Source of the DNA: Campylobacter sputorum subsp. sputorum
GTDB lineage: Bacteria; Campylobacterota; Campylobacteria; Campylobacterales; Campylobacteraceae
Direction of reading: 5' to 3'
Assembly (NCBI RefSeq): GCF_008245005.1
Contig: NZ_CP043427.1
Coordinates: 1,550,001 to 1,614,000 of the forward strand
DNA: 64,000 nucleotides
Part shown: positions 25,694 through 35,094 of the stretch, piece by piece
Position numbering within the stretch: position 1 is the stretch's first letter
How the letters are laid out: each line of letters starts with the position of its first letter
Program-made: the position numbers and the translations under genes
The notes under the pieces: model-generated
Databases searched by the model: none
What the model was told of the DNA's origin: nothing
What the model saw: the letters and a program-made list of their open reading frames with translations, nothing else

Positions 25694-26640
25694 ATTTTAT
25701 CCTTTGTTATAATACTTTCTATATTTTTTAACGCACTGCCATCTATAAGTTTATAAGCATAAGCACATTTTTCGTTTACATCGGCAATTTTTAAATTTAT
25801 TAAATTATCATAAGCACTATTTATATCAAAAAGATCGTTTATCATACCGAGTTTGCCGAAATTTTCCACACAATACGCAAGATAACTCCATCTAACTCCA
25901 CAAACAGGCACACCAAGCATCATCGCCTCATATGTACTCATTCCACCAAGAGTTACTAAAATATCATTTTGCAAAAGTAAATTTATAAGATTTTTTGGGC
26001 TATTGACATAAGTGATATTTGGTTTTTTAATTTTTGCTATCGCCTCTTTTCTATTTTTACTCATCGCTGGACCCAAAACTATGGTGTAATTATACTTATC
26101 ATCATTTATAACATTTGCAAAATATTCACTAAAATTTGCAGGGTCAGCACCGCCAAAACTAATTAAAATATTTTTTATGTTTTTTAAATTTATATCTTTT
26201 TTACGATATTTTAGCAAATCTTGCGAGATTATATAATACTCAAAACCGCGATAAATTTGATAATTACTTTTCTTAACTTCATAATCAAATCCATCCATCA
26301 CAACAAGTATATCAGGCTCAAAACCAAACTCAATGCTATTGAAATGAATAATCTTTTTTACACCACATTTCAAGCGTAAAATATCGCTTAATTTTTTATT
26401 TGCATCTAGTAAATCGCATATATAAATTTCAGGTTTTATGTCTTTTATAATTTTTAATGAGTTGTCCAAATTTTTACTTCTAAGGCTATTTTTATGTTTA
26501 TATCTTGTAAAAAGTTCTTCGCTGCATTCAAAAATAGCCGTAACTTCGTGCTTATCGCAAAGAAATTTAAGCAACTCAAAACATCTCGAAAGATTGCCTA
26601 TGCCTATATTTTCGTTACCTCTTGCATGTATAATTATCAT
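25690..26640 (-). CDS. PseG/SpsG-like nucleotide-sugar hydrolase
   Basis: 316 aa, GT-B-like fold. N-terminal HARGNENIGIGNLSRCFELL replaces the usual GxGHxxR loop: Asn-Leu instead of His-Val. The C-terminal half has ILISFGGADPANFS and TLGGMSTYEAMMLGVPVCG. PseG releases UDP from the diacetamido-altrose of the pseudaminic route. The missing His in the N-terminal loop is worth checking, since it lies near the catalytic site. It overlaps the NeuB paralog and probably forms its substrate. Confidence 0.7.
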   Translation of the reverse strand: MIIIHARGNENIGIGNLSRCFELLKFLCDKHEVTAIFECSEELFTRYKHKNSLRSKNLDNSLKIIKDIKPEIYICDLLDANKKLSDILRLKCGVKKIIHFNSIEFGFEPDILVVMDGFDYEVKKSNYQIYRGFEYYIISQDLLKYRKKDINLKNIKNILISFGGADPANFSEYFANVINDDKYNYTIVLGPAMSKNRKEAIAKIKKPNITYVNSPKNLINLLLQNDILVTLGGMSTYEAMMLGVPVCGVRWSYLAYCVENFGKLGMINDLFDINSAYDNLINLKIADVNEKCAYAYKLIDGSALKNIESIITKDKI

Positions 26641-26786
26641 TTGAAAACCTTTTAAATGATATTATATACAAAAAACTCAAATATAAATTTTATTTTTTAT
26701 ATTCTATATAGTTTTATAATCTAAGTAATATCAAAGTCGTAAAAAGCAATAATTTTAATATCCATTCAAAATTTAAAGGCTATTAA

Positions 26787-27941
26787 ATGACTATAGATGA
26801 GATAAAAACCCCAGCTTATGTGTGCGAAGAGGAAAAACTTATATCAAATTTAAAACTTCTAAATGAAATCTCGCAAAAAAGCGGAGCGAAAGTGCTTTGT
26901 GCATTGAAAGGTTTTGCTTTTTCTCTTGGAATGCCATATGTCGATAAATACCTAAATGGCGTTACTTGTAGCGGTTTACACGAAGCAAAATATGCTAAAG
27001 AGTATATAAAAAATGGCGAAATTCACACCTATTCTCCAGCCTTTAAAGATGAAGACATAGATGAGATACTAAATATCTCAAATCACATAGTTTTTAATAG
27101 TTTCAATCAAGTGCTTAAATTTAAAACAAAAGCCTTACAAAACTCAGTTCATACCGCAATAAGACTAAATCCACAGACTTCGTTTTCGCCAACTGATAGC
27201 TATAATCCTTGCTCAAGATTTAGTCGCCTTGGTATAACAAAAGCAAATTTACTTTTAGCCATACAAAAAGACGCCACATTTTTAGATGGTATAGAAGGAT
27301 TTCATTTTCACGCACTTTGCGAAGAAAGTAGTGAGAGTTTAGAAATAGTTTTAAATGAATTTGAAGAGAAATTTGGAGAATTTATAAAAAATATGAAATT
27401 TGTAAATTTTGGTGGCGGACATCATATCACAAAAAAAGGCTATAACACAGAACTTTTAATAAATTTAATAACCAAATTTAGGCAAAAATACGGCGTTGAG
27501 GTTTATTTAGAACCAGGCGAAGCGGTTGGTTGGCAAACTGGGTATTTGATAACTTCCATTCTTGATATAGTAGAAAATGAAGCAAATATCGCTATCCTTG
27601 ATACTTCAGCCGAAGCTCATATGCCAGATACAGTTATAATGCCTTACAGACCAGATGTTAGAAATGAGAGTAAAAATGGCAAATTTATATATAAATTTGG
27701 TGGAAACACTTGTCTTTCAGGTGATATTATCGGACAAGATGCAGGAAATTCTGAGTATAAATTTGATTTCCCTTTAAAAATAAGCGATAAAGTAATTTTT
27801 GAAGACCAAATTCATTATACAATAGTAAAAAATACCACATTTAACGGGATAAAACTTCCTGATTTGCATTTAGTAGATAAAAATGGAAATGTTATATCTT
27901 CTAAATTTTTTGGGTATGAAGAGTATAAAAACAGAAATTAA
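26787..27941 (+). CDS. nspC: carboxynorspermidine decarboxylase
   Basis: 384 aa PLP enzyme, alanine-racemase/ODC-type fold. IKTPAYVCEEEKL, ALKGFA (PLP Lys in LCALKGFAF), FHFHALCEES, FVNFGGGHHIT and LEPGEAVGW. It decarboxylates carboxy(nor)spermidine in the alternative spermidine route used by Campylobacter. It is transcribed divergently from the PseG-like gene with a 146-nt gap. Housekeeping; no sign of operon with its neighbours. Confidence 0.9.
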   Translation: MTIDEIKTPAYVCEEEKLISNLKLLNEISQKSGAKVLCALKGFAFSLGMPYVDKYLNGVTCSGLHEAKYAKEYIKNGEIHTYSPAFKDEDIDEILNISNHIVFNSFNQVLKFKTKALQNSVHTAIRLNPQTSFSPTDSYNPCSRFSRLGITKANLLLAIQKDATFLDGIEGFHFHALCEESSESLEIVLNEFEEKFGEFIKNMKFVNFGGGHHITKKGYNTELLINLITKFRQKYGVEVYLEPGEAVGWQTGYLITSILDIVENEANIAILDTSAEAHMPDTVIMPYRPDVRNESKNGKFIYKFGGNTCLSGDIIGQDAGNSEYKFDFPLKISDKVIFEDQIHYTIVKNTTFNGIKLPDLHLVDKNGNVISSKFFGYEEYKNRN

Positions 27942-28249
27942 CAAATTCTTAATATTAAAAGAGTATTTATCATTAAATTTTGCTTAGATATTTCTTATAA
28001 ATTTATAAATTCAGGATATAATTTATAAATTTAAACTTTAATTATTATTTTTAAATTCTAAATTTAATCCATTTTTGATATTTTTGATATTTGCTGATAA
28101 ACTCGTACATTTGAGCTTTGATAAATATTCCAAAATAGCATATTTAAGCTAATTTTAATAATAAAAACTAGAAATTTTAAATCACATCTACTTAAACAAA
28201 TTTGTAGTAAATTCCATACGATGAATTAAATTTATAAGGGTAAATAAAA
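27942..28249. other. 308-nt intergenic region before the fdh cluster
   Basis: Very AT-rich with repeated ATTTATAAATT-like stretches. No gene or RNA is apparent. The right end holds the ATAAGGG ribosome site for the GTG start of the TorD-like gene. A promoter for the formate dehydrogenase operon is expected here but no clear box can be fixed. Confidence 0.4.
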
Positions 28250-28963
28250 GTGGAAAACTTAAATTTGGCTAGAGGGTTGTATTATTCGCTATTTTCAAAA
28301 CTATTTATTTTTACTACAAAAGATGATAGATTTGATGGCGTAAAAGAAAAACTTCTTCTAATTTGCCAAAATCCGCTCGATGATGAGAGTTTTCACGCTG
28401 CTAATAGAATATTAATGAGCTTTGATGGTAATCTTAAAAAAATAATATCTGAGTATGATAACATTTTCCATACCCCGCCAAGACCACTTAGAACAACTAT
28501 CAGTTATTTTGATGAAGGTAGAGAGATAGGCGAAGCTTGTGTGAAAATCAAAAAGATAATGGCACAAACTGACATAAGAAAAGATAAAGATAAATTTAAA
28601 GAAAGTGAAGATAGTTTTGGATTTATTTTCACACTAATGGGATATATGATATCTCAAAATATACAAAATGGCGATAAATTTGAACATCTTTGCGAAGAGC
28701 TTTTTGTAAATTACATAAATCCTTTTATAGATGAGTTTATAAACTCTATATTAACTCATCCAAAAGCATCTATATACAAAGACATTGCGATTATAATGGC
28801 TAGTTTTGTTGAGTTTGAAAGAGCTTATTTCGTGCAAAGCAAACCTGATACTCAAAAACATAAACAAGTTAGCAATGATCTTTCAAGATCTGAAATGATA
28901 AGAAGAGAAGTAAATAAAGCTAGAAAAAATAAGGAGAAAGAAAATGAAAGAAAAAAGGCGTGA
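28250..28963 (+). CDS. TorD/DmsD-family redox-enzyme maturation chaperone
   Basis: 237 aa. N-terminal ARGLYYSLFSKLF and later DNIFHTPPRPLRTTISYFDEG match the TorD family, which binds Tat leaders of molybdo-enzymes and helps cofactor insertion. The GTG start at 28250 has AAGGG 11 nt upstream. A Lys/Arg/Glu-rich tail (EVNKARKNKEKENERKKA) ends inside the next gene. First gene of the formate dehydrogenase operon, so FdhA is the likely client. Confidence 0.82.
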   Translation: MENLNLARGLYYSLFSKLFIFTTKDDRFDGVKEKLLLICQNPLDDESFHAANRILMSFDGNLKKIISEYDNIFHTPPRPLRTTISYFDEGREIGEACVKIKKIMAQTDIRKDKDKFKESEDSFGFIFTLMGYMISQNIQNGDKFEHLCEELFVNYINPFIDEFINSILTHPKASIYKDIAIIMASFVEFERAYFVQSKPDTQKHKQVSNDLSRSEMIRREVNKARKNKEKENERKKA

Positions 28964-29126
28964 GTTTTTAAAAAACGCGGCTATGATAGCTGGCGGTGTT
29001 ACAGTTGCAAGCGTTCCGGCTTTGGCTGTTAAACTTGAAGATATTAAAAAAGATAGCGGTAAAAAAACCGAAGTTTTATATCAAAAAAACCCTACTTGGG
29101 AATTTTATTATAAACAAGCACATTAA
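28944..29126 (+). CDS. small twin-arginine leader protein of formate dehydrogenase operon
   Basis: 60 aa. RREFLKNAAMIAGG is a Tat signal, followed by a short WEFYYKQAH-ending tail. It overlaps the chaperone gene by 20 nt and precedes fdhA by 14 nt. Such short Tat proteins stand before fdhA in many Epsilonproteobacteria and may be a subunit or assembly factor. No catalytic residues are seen. Confidence 0.75.
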   Translation: MKEKRREFLKNAAMIAGGVTVASVPALAVKLEDIKKDSGKKTEVLYQKNPTWEFYYKQAH

Positions 29127-29140
29127 GAAAGGATAAAAAT

Positions 29141-31942
29141 ATGTCAATAAGTCATAATAAGATAGGTCGTAGATCTTTTCTTAAAATGGCAGCACTTTCT
29201 AGTAGCGTTGGACTTGGCACATTAAGCTTAGCCGATGTTACTAGAAAAGCCACTGAGGAAGAGATGAAAAACCCGTTTCCAAACTCAAAACTTGTTAAAT
29301 CAGTATGTACAGCATGTTCTGTTGGATGCGGTGTTATAGCAGAAGTTCAAGATGGCGTTTGGGTAAGACAAGAAGTAGCTCAAGATCACCCAGTTAGTGC
29401 TGGAGGGCATTGCTGTAAAGGTTCTGACATGGTTGATATGGTTAGATCATCTGTTAGATTAAAATACCCTATGGAAAAAGTAAATGGAGAGTGGAAAAGA
29501 ATAAGCTACGAAGAAGCTTTTGATAAAATAGGAGCAAAGCTAAAAGCTCTAAGAGAAGAAAATCCAGAACAAGCTATGTTTTTAGGTTCTGCAAAAACAA
29601 GTAATGAACAAGCGTATTATATTCGTAAATTTGCAGCATTTTATGGAACAAACAATATAGATCATCAAGCTAGAATTTGACATAGTGCAACAGTCGCCGG
29701 TGTGGCGAATACTTGGGGTTATGGCGCTATGACAAATCACCTTGGAGATATACAAAAAAGCAAAGCTATAATTATATTTGGAGCAAATCCTGCAGTAAAC
29801 CATCCTGTTGGTTTTAGACACTTTTTACTTGCAAAACAAAAAGGTGCAAAATTAATAGTTGTAGATCCTAGATTTACACATACTGCTGCTAAAGCTGATT
29901 ATTTTGCACAAATTAGACCAGGAACTGATATAGCCTTTATATATGGTATGCTTCACATTATTTTCAAAAATGGATGGGAAGATAAAGATTACATAGAAAA
30001 AAGAACTTATGGTATGGAAGCCATCATAGAAGAGGCTAAAAAATGGACGCCAGAAGTTGTTGAAGATGTAACAAGTGTAAAAAAAGAAATTTTAGAAGAA
30101 ATTGCTAAAGTTTATGCACAAAATAGACCAGGAACACTTATTTGGGCTATGGGCTTAACTCAACACACTATAGGAACATCAAACACAAGAATGGCTCCGA
30201 TTTTACAATTAGTTCTTGGAAATGTTGGTGTTGAAGGCGGAGGAACAAATATATTAAGAGGGCACGATAATGTTCAAGGTGCTTCTGATATGGGATGTTT
30301 GAGTGAAAATTTACCGGGATATTATGATCTTAACGAAACTTCATGGAAATGGTTTAGCAAACAATGGGGTGTAAGCCATGAATGGATGAAAAGTAGATTC
30401 ATCAATGAAGATATGATGTATAAAAAAGGCTTTACACTTGCTAGATGGTGGGCTGGAGTTTTAAATGGTAAAGATGGAAATGATCCTATAGATAATGCTG
30501 GAACAAGCTTAAAAGCGCTGGTTGTGTTAGGAAACGGTATCACTTCAACAGCTCAGCAAACCAAGGTAAAAGAAGGTCTTGATAACCTTGATTTGTTAGT
30601 ATTAGCAGATCCATTTGTAAATGAAGCTGCAATTATAACAGATAAAAAAGATAATATTTTCTTGCTTCCAACAGCAACACAGTTTGAAACATCAGGCTCA
30701 GTTGTTGCAACAAATAGGAGCGGACAATGGAGATATCAAGTAGTTGAACCATTGTATGAATGTAAGCCTGATCAAGAAATTTTATTTGAACTTGCAAAAA
30801 GAATTGGATTTTACGACGAATATACAAAAACTATAAGAGATGATAAAGGAAATATCGAGTGGCCAGAAGCTGCTACAAGAGAGATAGCAAACACTCTTAA
30901 AAGTATCGGATATACAGGATGGACTCCAGAAAGACTTAAAAAACACACAGATAACTGGGATAAATTTGACCAAGTTACACTAAAAGGAAGTGGCGAATTT
31001 GAAAACGAATATTATGGCCTGCCTTGGCCATGCTGGACTGAGACACATCCAGGAAGTCCAAATTTATATAATATAAATTTACCTGTAAGTAAAGGCGGTA
31101 TGGGATTTAGAGCAAGATTTGGACATATAAGAGATGGCAAAAATTTACTTGCAGAAGAAGGGTCAGCACCAGTTGATTCTAGTATAAATGGGGGATATCC
31201 ACAAATTACTAAAGAAAACATAGAAAAAGTTTTAGGAATTACTCTAAGCGAAGAAGAAAAAGCTCAAATGGGTAATAGCTGGTCAACAGATGCTAGTAAT
31301 ATAATCGCTCAAAAATGCCTAGAAAAAGAGATAGCACCTTATGGCAATGCTAAAGCTAGAGCTATAGCTTGGAATTTTATTGACCAAATTCCACTTCATA
31401 GAGAACCTCTCCATTCGCCAAGACAAGATTTAGTAGAGAAGTATCCAACTTTTGAAGACCAAGAAAATCAATACAGAGTATTTACTAGATTTAAATCCAT
31501 TCAATCAGCTAAAAATTATAGCAAGGAATTTCCTATAAATTTAATCACAGCTAGACTTGTAAATCTAAATGGTGCAGGTATGGAAAATAGAGCCAGTATG
31601 TATTTAACTAGATTAACCCCAGAGATGTTTTGCGATATAAATCCAGCCCTTGCAGCAAAATATGATATAAAAGATGGCTCTATGATGAAAATTCATAGCC
31701 CAGAAGGTACTTGGATAAAAGTAAAAGCAAGATTTACACATGCTGTAAATGAAAAAAGTATATTCTTGCCATTCCACTTTACTGGAATTATGCAAGGTGT
31801 TGATATGACTAAGAATTTCCCAGCAGGAACAGCGCCTTATGCAAGCGGAGAGAGTGCAAATACTGTTACAAACTATGGATATGATATATCATGTCAAATT
31901 CCAGAAACAAAAGGCGGTTTATGCCGCATAGAAAAAGCTTAA
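29141..31942 (+). CDS. fdhA: formate dehydrogenase alpha subunit, selenocysteine-containing
   Basis: One gene read through the TGA at 29678-29680 as selenocysteine (residue 180), giving about 933 aa. Tat leader GRRSFLKMAA, [4Fe-4S] cysteines at about 56, 59, 63 and 91 (CTACSVGC, GGHCCKG), Sec in HQARI-U-HSATVAG, and a molybdopterin-binding body (GANPAVNHP, NIL RGHDNVQGASDMG). It oxidises periplasmic formate to CO2 at a Mo/W-bis-MGD site. A SECIS-like hairpin follows the TGA. Next to fdhB and fdhC it forms the membrane-bound respiratory complex feeding menaquinone. Confidence 0.93.
29694..29708 (+). promoter_or_regulatory. SECIS-like hairpin for Sec insertion in fdhA
   Basis: Thirteen nt after the UGA, TCGCC (29694-29698) pairs with GGCGA (29704-29708) around loop GGTGT. 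The loop starts with GGU, as in the SelB-binding loop of E. coli fdhF. Short distance and position inside the coding frame fit a bacterial SECIS. Weak pairs below the stem may extend it. Confidence 0.7.
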
Positions 31943-31952
31943 GGAGTAGATC

Positions 31953-32546
31953 ATGTCAGCTATAAGAATGAAATTTTTATGTGATTTAGATAGATGTATA
32001 GACTGCAATGGTTGCTCTGTTGCTTGCGATGATGCACATGAGTTGCCACTTGGAATTAGAAGAAGAAGAGTTATAACTTTAAACGAAGGAATACCTGGAA
32101 AAGAAGTATCAAGCACCATTGCTTGTATGCACTGCTCTGATGCACCTTGTGCACAAGTTTGTCCAGTTGATTGTTTTTATATAAGAGAAGATGCTATAGT
32201 TTTACACGATAAAGAAATATGCATTGGATGTGGGTATTGCTTATATGCGTGTCCGTTTGGTGCACCACAATTTCCAAAAAGCGGGATTTTTGGTGCAAAA
32301 GGTGCAATGGATAAATGTACAATGTGTGCAGGCGGTCCAAAACCAACAAACTCAGAAGAAGAAAGACATATGTATGGTCAAAATAGAATTTCCGAAGGAA
32401 AAGTTCCCGTTTGTGCCGCAATGTGTTCTACAAAAGCTCTACTTGTAGGCAATAGCGAAGAAGTAGATGCCATATATAGAGCAAGAGTAGTAGAGAGAAA
32501 AAGTCAAAATGGAGAACTAGGAACTCCTAAAGAAAATATTTTTTAA
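31953..32546 (+). CDS. fdhB: formate dehydrogenase iron-sulfur subunit
   Basis: 197 aa four-cluster ferredoxin-like electron transfer subunit. CDLDRCIDCNGCSVAC, CMHCSDAPCAQVCPVDC, CIGCGYCLYACPFGAPQFP and a last Cys set around CTMCAGG and CAAMCSTKAL. It passes electrons from FdhA to the cytochrome b subunit. It starts 10 nt after fdhA, with GGAG before the ATG. Confidence 0.92.
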   Translation: MSAIRMKFLCDLDRCIDCNGCSVACDDAHELPLGIRRRRVITLNEGIPGKEVSSTIACMHCSDAPCAQVCPVDCFYIREDAIVLHDKEICIGCGYCLYACPFGAPQFPKSGIFGAKGAMDKCTMCAGGPKPTNSEEERHMYGQNRISEGKVPVCAAMCSTKALLVGNSEEVDAIYRARVVERKSQNGELGTPKENIF

Positions 32547-32548
32547 AC

Positions 32549-32590
32549 AAACTGTGCTATAATAGTTTTAAATTATTTATGGCACAGTTT
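32549..32590 (+). terminator. inverted repeat between fdhB and fdhC
   Basis: AAACTGTGC (32549-32557) pairs perfectly with GCACAGTTT (32582-32590). The 24-nt loop contains TATAATAG, a good -10 box. It could partly end fdhAB transcripts, hold an mRNA end, or be an operator over a separate fdhC promoter. Confidence 0.55.
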
Positions 32591-32616
32591 ATGATATTAA
32601 AATTTAAAGGAATTCT

Positions 32617-33558
32617 ATGAAAAAATTACTTTTTTTATTTGGTTTTTCATGCTTTGCATTTGGAAGCGAGTTTTTAGAAAAGCTTCAACACGATAGTCCA
32701 GTTTGGGCTGAGGGTCGTATACAAAACATTGATAGCTACTACAATGGATTTGCGTCTTTTTTTGTTAATTGGCAAAGTAATGGTTATTTTGCTTGGCTTG
32801 CTGCTGGTGCAATAATAGCTGTAGTTTTAGCCTTTGTTGGTCATTATGCAATAGTTGGTCCAAAAACTTTTTCTCATCATCACGGGAAAGTTTATGCATT
32901 TAACGCTATAGAAAGATTGGTTCATCTTCTTGCTGCGGTTGCTTGGGTTATTTTAGTTCCAACAGGACTCATCATAATGTTTGGAGATGAATTTGGTGGA
33001 GGATTTTTTGTAAGATTGTGTAAAAATTTACACGGATTAGCTACGATAATTTTTGCAATTTCACTTATACCAATGTTTTTATTTTGGTTTGTAAGAATGC
33101 TACCTGCAACTTATGATATCAAATGGATGTTTATGGTTGGTGGATATCTTTCAAAAAACAAACAACCAATACCAGCTGGTAAATTTAATGCTGGTCAAAA
33201 AGCTTGGTTTTGGGTTGCTACTGTTGGTGGTTTCTTTATGATATTAACAGGTGCAAGTATGTTTTATCTTGATTATAATATCTCTTCATTAAGAGAAATT
33301 ATGGGAATGAGCCAAATAGAAATTTTAAGATTATCTGCTATTATTCATAATATTTTAGGGGCTGCTTGTGCTGTATTTTTATTAGTTCATATTTATATGG
33401 CTGTTTTTGCTATAAAAGGCTCAATACACTCCATCATAACAGGATATAAAGAAGAAGAAGAGGTTTATATACTTCATCACTATTGGTATCAAGAGCTAGT
33501 AAGAAAAGGTCAAATTCAAAAATCAACTTTTGAAAACCAATACAAAAATCTAGCGTAA
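32617..33558 (+). CDS. fdhC: formate dehydrogenase cytochrome b subunit
   Basis: 313 aa. Cleavable-looking signal peptide (LFLFGFSCFAFGSE) then five hydrophobic stretches: about 60-80, 100-125, 145-165, 200-220 and 250-275. Haem b histidines are likely in FNAIERLVHLLAAVAW, HGLATIIF and HNILGAACAVFLLVHIY. It anchors the FdhAB dimer and reduces menaquinone. The added N-terminal helix before the b556 core is typical of Epsilonproteobacterial FdhC. Confidence 0.88.
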   Translation: MKKLLFLFGFSCFAFGSEFLEKLQHDSPVWAEGRIQNIDSYYNGFASFFVNWQSNGYFAWLAAGAIIAVVLAFVGHYAIVGPKTFSHHHGKVYAFNAIERLVHLLAAVAWVILVPTGLIIMFGDEFGGGFFVRLCKNLHGLATIIFAISLIPMFLFWFVRMLPATYDIKWMFMVGGYLSKNKQPIPAGKFNAGQKAWFWVATVGGFFMILTGASMFYLDYNISSLREIMGMSQIEILRLSAIIHNILGAACAVFLLVHIYMAVFAIKGSIHSIITGYKEEEEVYILHHYWYQELVRKGQIQKSTFENQYKNLA

Positions 33559-33570
33559 GGAGAAAATCTA

Positions 33571-34353
33571 ATGGAACCGCTTTTTAGCACACAGATTACT
33601 AAATATAAAGGGAGTGAAAGTTTTATTTGTGATGATACTTTGGTTAGGGAAATAAAACTGGAAATTTTAGTAAATGATAAAAAAGTAGGTTCTGTTATGG
33701 CAACTCCAGTTGATCAAAAAGCATTAGCTGTTGGATATCTTATGAGTGAGGATATCATATCTGAAATTAAAGATATGAAAGAGATTAACGAACTTGAAGA
33801 TGGTATGAAAATCTCAATAATAGCTAACATCAACGAAGATAGTCTAAAAAGACTAAATGCCGAAGGTGTTGTTATAAGTGGATGTGGTAGAAGCAATACT
33901 GCAAACATTGATCCAGATGCTATAAATGCCAAAATTATTAAAAATGATATCAAATTTAATAAACACTTAGTGCTTGATCAAATGAGTAAATTTTACACAC
34001 AATGCGAACTTTATGAAAAAACCGGGTGCGTTCATACTGCCAAACTTTTTGTAGATGAAAATACATTCTTCATAGGAGAAGATATAGCCCAACACAACAC
34101 TATAGATAAAGCCATAGGAAAAGCCAGACTCGCTGGTGTTGATTTAACAAAAACATTCCTTATGGTAAGTGGAAGACTAAGTTCAGAAATGGTTGCTAAA
34201 GCAGTAATGCATCAAATTCCACTTCTTGTTTCACGAACAGCTCCAACTTGTCTTGGAGTTATGATAGCAAGGAAATTTAATCTAACACTATGTGGCTTTG
34301 CAAGAGGCGAAAATATCAATGTTTATAGTGCTGCGGAGAGAATTTATGCGTGA
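33571..34353 (+). CDS. fdhD: formate dehydrogenase accessory sulfurtransferase
   Basis: 260 aa. FdhD family: ALAVGYLMSEDII, SGCGRSN (conserved Cys loop; a single Cys in place of the E. coli CxxC pair), GCVHTAKLF, DIAQHNTIDKAIGKA, VSGRLSSEMV and RTAPTCLGVMIA. It transfers sulfur from cysteine desulfurase to the bis-MGD cofactor, needed for FdhA activity. 13 nt after fdhC; its last 8 nt overlap the next gene. Confidence 0.9.
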   Translation: MEPLFSTQITKYKGSESFICDDTLVREIKLEILVNDKKVGSVMATPVDQKALAVGYLMSEDIISEIKDMKEINELEDGMKISIIANINEDSLKRLNAEGVVISGCGRSNTANIDPDAINAKIIKNDIKFNKHLVLDQMSKFYTQCELYEKTGCVHTAKLFVDENTFFIGEDIAQHNTIDKAIGKARLAGVDLTKTFLMVSGRLSSEMVAKAVMHQIPLLVSRTAPTCLGVMIARKFNLTLCGFARGENINVYSAAERIYA

Positions 34354-35065
34354 AGATATAGCCGAGCTTATAAAAACTTCTTTAAATGAGAATGGTAGAT
34401 TAAATTGTGCAACTGCTTTTAAAATAGCAACAAAAACAAAAAGCGAACCAAAAGATGTTTCTAGCATAGCAAATGAATTAAATATAAGGATAGACAACTG
34501 CGATTTAGGTCAGTTTGGAAGACTTGAAATGCAAAATGGCAGCACAGAAGTGCTTGAAAAATTAAAGCCTTTTTTAGATGATAAAAATAGAATTTTTTGT
34601 AAAGATGCTAGAGCCTGTGCCAGTGGAATTAGCCTTAAAAAAGTTCGCTCTACTCTAAAAGACTTCAAAATTGATGTTAAATACTGCGAACTTGGTTGTT
34701 TTAAAGAAAAAAAGGGTAAATCTATGAAAATAAAAACAAAAATTTGGATTGAAAATTCCAAAGGAGAACTACTTTTTGGCAAGGGAAAAACTGAAGTTTT
34801 AGATGTTATAGAGCAAACTGGAAGTATAAAAAAAGCAGCAGAAATCTTAGGTATGAATTATAAAAAATGCTGGAACCATCTTAAAATTTTAGAAACAAAT
34901 TTCAAAGATGAACTTTTTGAAACAAAACAAGGTGGCGGAGAAGACGCTGGAACTAAACTAAAACCAAAAGCATTTGAGCTTATACAAAACTATAGAAAAT
35001 TACAGCAAGATATAGAAGAATTTGCAAACAAAAGATTTAAAGAACTTTTCTTGAAAAAAGATTAA
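34346..35065 (+). CDS. ModE-family molybdate-responsive regulator with an unusual N-terminal domain
   Basis: 239 aa from ATG 34346 (MREDIAELI), placed by GGAGAG upstream and overlap with fdhD. Residues about 128-225 are the ModE/LysR-like winged helix: GKGKTEVLDVIEQTGSIKKAAEILGMNYKKCWNHLKIL. Residues 1-115 are extra, with two similar halves each ending in a Cys-Leu-Gly pattern (NCDLGQFG; YCELGCF), and a CKDARACASG segment. No molybdate TOP domain is seen. It may regulate fdh or molybdate genes and may sense metal through the Cys residues; inference. Confidence 0.75.
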   Translation: MREDIAELIKTSLNENGRLNCATAFKIATKTKSEPKDVSSIANELNIRIDNCDLGQFGRLEMQNGSTEVLEKLKPFLDDKNRIFCKDARACASGISLKKVRSTLKDFKIDVKYCELGCFKEKKGKSMKIKTKIWIENSKGELLFGKGKTEVLDVIEQTGSIKKAAEILGMNYKKCWNHLKILETNFKDELFETKQGGGEDAGTKLKPKAFELIQNYRKLQQDIEEFANKRFKELFLKKD

Positions 35066-35094
35066 TATTGTAGCAATTTAGCTACAATATTAAT
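35061..35094. terminator. bidirectional terminator between modE-like gene and bioB
   Basis: ATTAATATTGTAGC and GCTACAATATTAAT form a perfect 14-bp stem with a 6-nt loop (AATTTA). The left arm holds the TAA of the modE-like gene (35063-35065), the right arm the TAA of bioB (35090-35092, minus strand). It serves both convergent genes. Confidence 0.8.

Noticed and set aside
29141-31942. fdhA as two broken genes split by a stop
   Set aside because: The UGA is at the conserved Sec position, followed by HSATV and a SECIS-like loop.
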